Source: Bifidobacterium asteroides
Lineage (GTDB): Bacteria > Actinomycetota > Actinomycetes > Actinomycetales > Bifidobacteriaceae
Assembly (NCBI RefSeq): GCF_003202755.1
Contig: NZ_QGLK01000001.1
Span: 310,001 to 374,000, forward strand
DNA: 64,000 bases
Direction of reading: 5' to 3'
Shown here: in pieces, positions 59,192 to 64,000 of the stretch
How the letters are laid out: each line of letters begins with the position of its first letter
Numbering within the stretch: the first letter of the stretch is position 1
The notes under the pieces: generated by a model
Seen by the model: only the letters and a program-made list of their open reading frames with translations
What the model was told of the DNA's origin: nothing
Database searches by the model: none
Position numbers and translations under genes: made by a program

Positions 59192-60334
59192 TCATATGCA
59201 TAGTTCGGTCAATAAGCCATAGTGATCGGAGTCTGGAACTCCAGTTGTCTTCATTGATTTGACTCTGATACCCTGGCTGACCAGAATATGGTCAATTTCA
59301 ATCAGCGGCGGTAGAAGTGCTCGGCAATGCGGAAAGGTTGGATGCGGGCCGCAGCCCAAAGACAGCGAGGTATCCCGCAACCTGCCGGACTCCAGCATGG
59401 CACGAAAGGTTGGATGGTGCAGGTTGGCGTTGCAGTCACCCATGATGATGGTGAATGCAGGGGATTCCATGTCTGGGAGGGCCTCCATATTTTCGCTGCT
59501 TAGCTGAGCCAAGCGTTCAATGCCCAGGCCCCATTGCTTGGCACCGCGCTGGGGCGACCTGGGGTGGACCGAAGCCACTCGGATTGTTCCAGCTTGGGTA
59601 CGCAAAAGCATAAGAGGGACAGCTGATGCTTCCAAATCAAGGACTGCCGGTTGAGACCAAATGGGCTCCTGCCGAGAGAAGAGCGCGTTCCTGCCGCCAT
59701 TGTCATTCTTGGTCTGAGGGCCTTCCACGAGGTACGGCAGGGTCCGCCTCATCCCTGCTTTCTGCAGATGAGTCAGTAGAGTTGAGTTCACCTCCTGCAG
59801 GGCTAAAACGTCAACATTCTGGCTTTGAACCTGCTCCAGGATGGACGGTGCATCCGCTTTGCCATAGCGGCAGTTTAGCGTCATGACTCTCAAAGAAAGA
59901 GCTGGGTGGCTAGTGGCTGGAGCCAGGTCGTGAGGCTTTGTGTGGACCCGCGCTGAGTCATGCATGTCCTGATTGAACTGCTGTGATTCGGGACTGTCTG
60001 CATCCGTATCTGATTGATTACTAGTATCAGTGCGGTGTCTATTGTTTGACTGTAGCCCATCTCTGTGCCCAGAGCTCATAGGAGAGGGCAGGTGAAACCT
60101 GTATTGAAGTCTCCACAACGTGACCAGAGTCAACTCGATTAGGGCCAGGGCGGACTGTGGCCAGGCTTGAATCACAATTGCGCAGACCAAGATGGCCAGC
60201 AGAGGAGCGGCCAGCAAGTCAATCAGGGCGATCAGCTCTACCAGGGGTCGGTGCCAGTCAGCTCCGGCAGGCAGGAAGCGCAGGGCCATCCATAAGGCGA
60301 TAAGGCCCAGGAGAATCCAGAGAAGGGTGTTCAC
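59192..60334 (-). CDS. Endonuclease/exonuclease/phosphatase-family membrane protein
   Basis: A protein of 380 residues. Two or three N-terminal hydrophobic segments (residues 3-75) are followed by a polar linker (residues 85-145) and an EEP domain with VMTLNCRYGKAD, VDVLALQEVNST (catalytic Glu), IRVASVHP, IIMGDCNAN (GDxN motif) and IDHILVS, ending with SDHYGL. The domain faces outside or inside depending on topology; members act on nucleic acids or phospholipids. The start is a GTG at 60334 with AGGAG about 11 nt upstream. It is adjacent to ffh (30 bp). Confidence 0.87.
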   Translation of the reverse strand: MNTLLWILLGLIALWMALRFLPAGADWHRPLVELIALIDLLAAPLLAILVCAIVIQAWPQSALALIELTLVTLWRLQYRFHLPSPMSSGHRDGLQSNNRHRTDTSNQSDTDADSPESQQFNQDMHDSARVHTKPHDLAPATSHPALSLRVMTLNCRYGKADAPSILEQVQSQNVDVLALQEVNSTLLTHLQKAGMRRTLPYLVEGPQTKNDNGGRNALFSRQEPIWSQPAVLDLEASAVPLMLLRTQAGTIRVASVHPRSPQRGAKQWGLGIERLAQLSSENMEALPDMESPAFTIIMGDCNANLHHPTFRAMLESGRLRDTSLSLGCGPHPTFPHCRALLPPLIEIDHILVSQGIRVKSMKTTGVPDSDHYGLLTELCI

Positions 60335-60364
60335 GTGTCATCGTCTCCTGCGGGAGGGAGGCGT

Positions 60365-61981
60365 TTAGCGGCCGCCGAAGAGACCGCCCAGTCCACCGCC
60401 AAGGTTGGGAGGCAGGTCCGGCAGGCCCTCGGGCATCTGCGGAGTTTCGGAGCGCTTGGCGAAGGCGGAGCCGCCGGAGGATTTGCCCTTGCCAGACAGA
60501 CGCTCACGTAATGCCTTCTCTTCGGCCTCTCGCTTCATGGGATTGCCTGAACGGGAACCCTTGCGGCTTTTCTTTCCCTTTTTGCCCTTCTTGCCGCCGC
60601 CAGCGCCCATACCACCCATACCGGGGACCGTGCGGCTGCCATTGGTCATCCGCTTCATCATCTTGGCTGCTTGCTCGAAACGCTGCAGCAGGCCGTTGAC
60701 GGCCGAGACCGTAGTGCCGGCGCCATAGGCGATTCGGGCCCGTCGTGAGCCGTCGATGATGCTCGGGTCACGACGTTCCTGGGGAGTCATCGACTGGATG
60801 ATGGCTTGGGTCCGGTCCACCTCTTTTTCGTCGAACTGCTCCAGTTCTTTGCGGTGCTGGGCCATACCTGGGATCATCCCCAGAATGCTCTTGAAGGAAC
60901 CCAGCTTGCGGACCTGCTGGAGCTGCTCCAGAAAGTCATCAAGGCCGAAGCTGCCCTCGGACATCTTCCCGGCGGCCTTGCGGGCTTCCTCCTCGTCGAA
61001 CTGGCGTTGGGCCTGCTCGATCAGGGTCAGGATGTCGCCCATATCCAGAATGCGGGAGGCCATACGATCGGGGTGGAAGACCTCGAAGTCCTTGAGGCCC
61101 TCGCCGTTGGAATCGAAAAGGATGGGCTTGCCGGTCACCGAGGCAACCGACAGGGCCGCGCCGCCGCGAGCATCGCCGTCCAGCTTGGACAGCACCACGC
61201 CGGTGAAGTCAACACCTTGATCGAAGGCCTTGGCTGTGGCGACCGCGTCCTGGCCGATCATGGCATCAATGACGAAGAGGATCTCGTCGGGATGGACGGC
61301 GTCGCGGATATTGCGTGCCTGCTCCATCAGCTCCTGATCCACGCCCAGTCGACCGGCCGTATCAATAATGACCACGTCGTAGAGCTTGTCCTTGGCTACC
61401 CTGATCGAGTCGGCTGCCACCTTGACCGGGTCGCCCGTGACCTGTCCGGGGGCCGCCAGCTCGGATCCGCTGGTCTGCACGCCTGGTTCGGGTGCGTATA
61501 CCGGTACTTCGGCGCGCTCGCCGACCACCTGGAGCTGGGTGACCGCATTGGGCCGCTGCAGGTCAGCCGCCACAAGCAGGGGTGTGTGACCGGCATCCTT
61601 GAGCCAGTAGCCCAGCTTGCCGGCCAGTGTGGTCTTGCCTGCACCCTGCAAACCGGCCAGCATGATGACTGTGGGCGGGTTCTTGGCGAAATTGAGCGGC
61701 CGGTCCACTCCCGCGCCCAGGATGCTGGTCAGTTCGTCATAGACGATGGAGACCACCTGTTGGGCCGGATTCAGAGCCTTGGAGACCTCCTCGCCCAGAG
61801 CGCGTTCACGAATGCGTCCGGTAAAGGAGCGCACCACGTCCAGGGAGACATCAGCATCCAGCAGGGCGCGGCGGATCTCACGGATTGTGCCGTCGATGTC
61901 GGCCTCGGTCAGCTTCCCCTTGGAGCGCAGATGGGTGAAGGCCTGGGATAGCCGATCAGTCAAAGATGAAAATGCTGCCAT
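60365..61981 (-). CDS. ffh: Signal recognition particle protein Ffh
   Basis: GTPase that delivers nascent membrane proteins to FtsY. The protein of 538 residues has the N domain, the G domain with GLQGAGKTT, DTAGRLGVDQ, SKLDGDARGG and the M domain (GSFGLDDFLEQLQQVRKLG... SRRARIAYGAG). The C-terminus is extended by a Gly/Lys-rich stretch and a Met/Gly-rich tail (PMKREAEEKAL...GGGLGGLFGGR), as in other Actinobacteria. The ribosome-binding site is weak. In many bacteria rpsP follows ffh closely; here a 5.9-kb AT-rich island and the EEP gene lie between. Confidence 0.96.
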   Translation of the reverse strand: MAAFSSLTDRLSQAFTHLRSKGKLTEADIDGTIREIRRALLDADVSLDVVRSFTGRIRERALGEEVSKALNPAQQVVSIVYDELTSILGAGVDRPLNFAKNPPTVIMLAGLQGAGKTTLAGKLGYWLKDAGHTPLLVAADLQRPNAVTQLQVVGERAEVPVYAPEPGVQTSGSELAAPGQVTGDPVKVAADSIRVAKDKLYDVVIIDTAGRLGVDQELMEQARNIRDAVHPDEILFVIDAMIGQDAVATAKAFDQGVDFTGVVLSKLDGDARGGAALSVASVTGKPILFDSNGEGLKDFEVFHPDRMASRILDMGDILTLIEQAQRQFDEEEARKAAGKMSEGSFGLDDFLEQLQQVRKLGSFKSILGMIPGMAQHRKELEQFDEKEVDRTQAIIQSMTPQERRDPSIIDGSRRARIAYGAGTTVSAVNGLLQRFEQAAKMMKRMTNGSRTVPGMGGMGAGGGKKGKKGKKSRKGSRSGNPMKREAEEKALRERLSGKGKSSGGSAFAKRSETPQMPEGLPDLPPNLGGGLGGLFGGR

Positions 61982-62165
61982 AATGCCCCAAGTCTACCTG
62001 TCAGCCGGGAGATTGGTCGGCGGTTACTGGGAATAAGGCCACCTGCTCCAGACATTTGCTTCTGCTTGTCGCTGTCTATCGGCTACCTATTTCCGTTACA
62101 ACTCTCTTAAGAGCAGAAAATGAACGTTCTTGAACTTACAGAATCTGTTGAGCATATCGTACTTA

Positions 62166-62213
62166 TTGACACAAACCCAGTTAAGACGTTATACTAAATC
62201 GAAACGATTCGAT
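62166..62213 (+). promoter_or_regulatory. Strong sigma-70 promoter with LacI-type operator
   Basis: A perfect TTGACA (62166-62171), an 18-bp spacer and TATACT (62190-62195), followed three bases later by ATCGAAACGATTCGAT (62198-62213), with perfect 6-bp arms and a CG-containing centre as in LacI/GalR operators. An operator right behind the -10 suits repression. It reads toward the DUF2961/GH172 gene. Confidence 0.75.
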
Positions 62214-62246
62214 ATTGTCCTTGTACACCCTGAGGAGTGCTATCCC

Positions 62247-62950
62247 ATGATGCATGCCCCTCAAAAATTTGTTGGCATCTTGAATCGTAGTCGATGAATG
62301 CGAGGGAGCAGGGAGCCGGCATGAAAGCCAGAAAAAGGCCCAGAATGGCCTTGAGTTTGACCGGATTGTTCCGGAAGGAGCTCGGCCATGTGGACTTTAG
62401 AAGGTGCCGGGTTCTCTACTACGGACTTCAGATCCTACCTGGAGATGTTGTCATCAGCGTAAGCCTGCGATATCAAGTCGAATGCGGCACGGTTACTGGC
62501 ATCTTGAGCAAAATCGAACCGATGAATCTAGTCCGGAACTGCACACGGCGGAGGTTCCGTGTCATCATTCCCTCTACCATCATTTTTGAAATACGTACAG
62601 TTCCCCTCACATCATCGAGCGAGTCTGTAATGACCCTCATCCTGATTTATCTGCCGACAAACAACTGGACAATTACTTTGGTGCGGTTCCCCCTGTCCAT
62701 TTCTACAAATCGTTCATTTGGGTGCAGCGTGTGGTGTGCAGTACTGCTGGAACGACCCCCTTGACTTCTGTGTTGCTATGGCACTCAGCTGTTTTCCGCG
62801 GTATATGGGACCTCCCACCCAGATTGCCGTGGAATCGACCATTGATGCTGGTGCCTTGGTAGACTGTCGACGCTTTCTCCTTTGTATTTCCGCCATAGCT
62901 CTCGGAGGGAATAGTGGAGGGCGCTGTCAAGTAACTAATGAGCTACAAGT
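62247..62950 (+). pseudogene. Decayed or non-coding stretch between a strong promoter and the GH172 gene
   Basis: About 700 bp with no convincing gene despite good expression signals. GAGGAG is placed nine bases before ATG 62247, but that frame stops after 16 codons (MMHAPQKFVGILNRSR). A second start (ATG 62321, with GGGAG upstream) and a third (ATG 62388 with GGAAGGAG, 24 codons) give no recognisable protein. In one frame near 62635-62680 the segment SADKQLDNYFGAVPPV faintly recalls the end of sugar-binding proteins. I read this as remnants of one or more genes lost by frameshifts; plain non-coding DNA is the alternative. Confidence 0.35.
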
Positions 62951-63025
62951 ACACTGAACATGGCCATCCGCTACAAAATCAGGGGAGAAGAGCAGAAGGC
63001 CCGAATACGAAAGGCAACCACAATC

Positions 63026-64000
63026 ATGGGTATGAGCATGCCGAATATCACAAACGGTCTGGAGGCGCTGACTCGCACAACCACGGACCGAACTCGCTGT
63101 GTCAATGCTGAGAACCCTCAGGGGGGCAAGGGCAGGGCGGCTATGACGGCCAGTAAGCTGGGTACCTCCAGGAAAGGGACTCCTTGTCTCAAAAACATTC
63201 CCTCGGGACAGGACGTCGTTCTTGCTGACTTGTCAGGGGCGGGGGAAATTCGTCATATCTGGATGACTGTGACTGACGCCACCTCGCCCACCGGACCCAA
63301 CGTACTGCGCAATCTGATCCTTGAATGCTACTGGGATGGCGAACAGACACCGTCTGTTTGCGTGCCCCTTGGTGACTTCTTCTGCTGTGGCCATGCCCAG
63401 GCCTGTCGGGTGGAATCCGTTCCCGTGGCCGTTTACCCGCGCCGGGGATTCAACTGCTACTGGCCCATGCCCTTCCACAACGGGGCCCGGATCGTCCTGC
63501 GCAACCGGCACAACGAGCCCATCGAGGCTTTCTTCTATCAGATCGACTATGTGGAAAAGGATGGGCTGCCCGAGGATGTCATGACCTTCCATGCCCAGTG
63601 GCGCCGTCAGCGAGTCACCGAATTGGGCCAGGATTACGTCATTCTGGACGGAGTGCATGGTCGGGGCTCCTATGTGGGCACCTATCTGGCACTAACCGCT
63701 CTGGAGAGCCGCTGGTGGGGCGAGGGCGAGGTGAAGGTCTACCTGGACGGGGACAAGGACTATCCCACCTGGTGCTCCACAGGTAGCGAGGACTACTTCG
63801 GCGGTGCCTGGAGCTTTGCCGGGCAGGACCCGGATGGCCGAATGCACGAAACCACCTATAGCGGGGCCTACATGGGCTTTCCCTTCCATTCAAGGCAGCT
63901 GGACAACCGCGAGTCCCAGTATTGGGATGCCGACACCCCGGTGACCCGGGGGTTCTACCGCTGGCACATCCCCGACCCCATCATTTTTGCCAGCGACATC
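63026..64000 (+). CDS. DUF2961 (GH172-family) protein, 3' truncated by the window end
   Basis: 325 codons are open to the window edge. The DUF2961 fold is recognisable from RTRCVNAENPQGGKG, IRHIWMTVTD, LRNLILECYWDGE, VPLGDFFCCGH, YWPMPFHNGARI and STGSEDYFGG. The family contains difructose-anhydride and alpha-fructofuranoside/arabinofuranoside-acting enzymes (GH172), described in bifidobacteria. The start is uncertain: ATG 63026 has AAGG about 12 nt upstream; ATGs at 62960, 63032 and 63038 are alternatives. A LacI-type promoter lies 830 bp upstream, indicating sugar-controlled expression. The C-terminal part is not visible. Confidence 0.85.
   Translation, partial: MGMSMPNITNGLEALTRTTTDRTRCVNAENPQGGKGRAAMTASKLGTSRKGTPCLKNIPSGQDVVLADLSGAGEIRHIWMTVTDATSPTGPNVLRNLILECYWDGEQTPSVCVPLGDFFCCGHAQACRVESVPVAVYPRRGFNCYWPMPFHNGARIVLRNRHNEPIEAFFYQIDYVEKDGLPEDVMTFHAQWRRQRVTELGQDYVILDGVHGRGSYVGTYLALTALESRWWGEGEVKVYLDGDKDYPTWCSTGSEDYFGGAWSFAGQDPDGRMHETTYSGAYMGFPFHSRQLDNRESQYWDADTPVTRGFYRWHIPDPIIFASDI

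Noticed and set aside
60806-61951. 381-codon plus-strand frame over ffh
   Set aside because: Shadow of ffh in the opposite strand.
62703-62930. 75-codon minus-strand frame in the decayed stretch
   Set aside because: No ribosome site and no recognisable sequence; opposite to the strong promoter.

Overview
The window looks like chromosomal DNA of a high-GC Gram-positive of the genus Bifidobacterium, most likely from the insect-gut (asteroides-like) branch. Points in favour are the GC-rich codon use, the many actinobacterial-style start regions, the bifidobacterial order plsC-gpsA-ddl, anaerobic ribonucleotide reductase nrdDG, an IclR (LtbR/NdgR-like) gene divergent from leuCD, and a respiratory locus (type II NADH dehydrogenase plus cytochrome bd). 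Most bifidobacteria lack such a locus, but it has been reported in bee-associated species. Species assignment is inference only.

Layout. 1-4.7 kb: the tail of an unrecognised gene, a Q-rich DUF805 membrane protein, and an NMT1/THI5-type ABC importer (binding protein and permease, no ATPase) divergent from a LacI-type regulator. 4.7-8.2 kb: nrdD-nrdG behind a compact control region holding a Rex/CRP-like palindrome and two NrdR-like boxes 31 bp apart. 8.2-10.1 kb: gltX, tRNA-Glu(CTC), tRNA-Gln(CTG). 10.3-19.7 kb: the aerobic electron-transport block ndh, cydB, cydD, cydC, cydA and a long-chain polyprenyl diphosphate synthase. 19.9-24.5 kb: a membrane-anchored metallophosphoesterase, an IclR regulator, leuC-leuD. 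24.5-29.2 kb: three tandem CPBP-family membrane proteins, the middle one with a very long low-complexity N-terminus and lost catalytic histidines. 29.2-34.1 kb: murA, plsC, gpsA, ddl. 34.1-36.7 kb: a single-gene DUF262-DUF1524-DUF4357-DUF4268 protein, a likely anti-phage nuclease. 36.7-41.1 kb: MscS channel, GNAT, LacA-type acetyltransferase, an orphan ABC ATPase, a membrane-bound XRE regulator. 41.2-48.3 kb: rpmB, recG, rsmD, trmD, an MFS exporter, a DUF218 protein. 48.6-51.7 kb: lutABC lactate oxidation. 51.8-53.1 kb: rimM, khpA, rpsP. 53.3-59.1 kb: a visibly AT-richer island with a GntR regulator, an AfuABC-like ABC importer and nanE. 59.2-62 kb: an endonuclease/exonuclease/phosphatase-family protein and ffh. 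62.2-64 kb: a strong promoter with a LacI-type palindrome, a decayed stretch, and the start of a DUF2961/GH172 gene that runs off the window.

How it fits together. The ndh-cyd block, the polyprenyl synthase and lutABC together suggest that NADH and lactate can feed electrons to oxygen. nrdDG serves DNA synthesis without oxygen, and its operator and the one before lutA share a TGTGR-N6-TCACA form, hinting at one redox or CRP-type regulator. The most system-like accessory locus is the 53.3-59.1 kb island. Its GntR gene faces an array of four related palindromes (consensus ATTGGTATATACCAAT), followed by an AfuA-type binding protein broken by a one-base frameshift, an ATPase, a two-domain permease and ManNAc-6-phosphate epimerase. 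This suggests import of a phosphorylated amino sugar rather than iron. The island sits between genes (ffh side and rpsP-khpA-rimM side) that lie close together in many bacteria.
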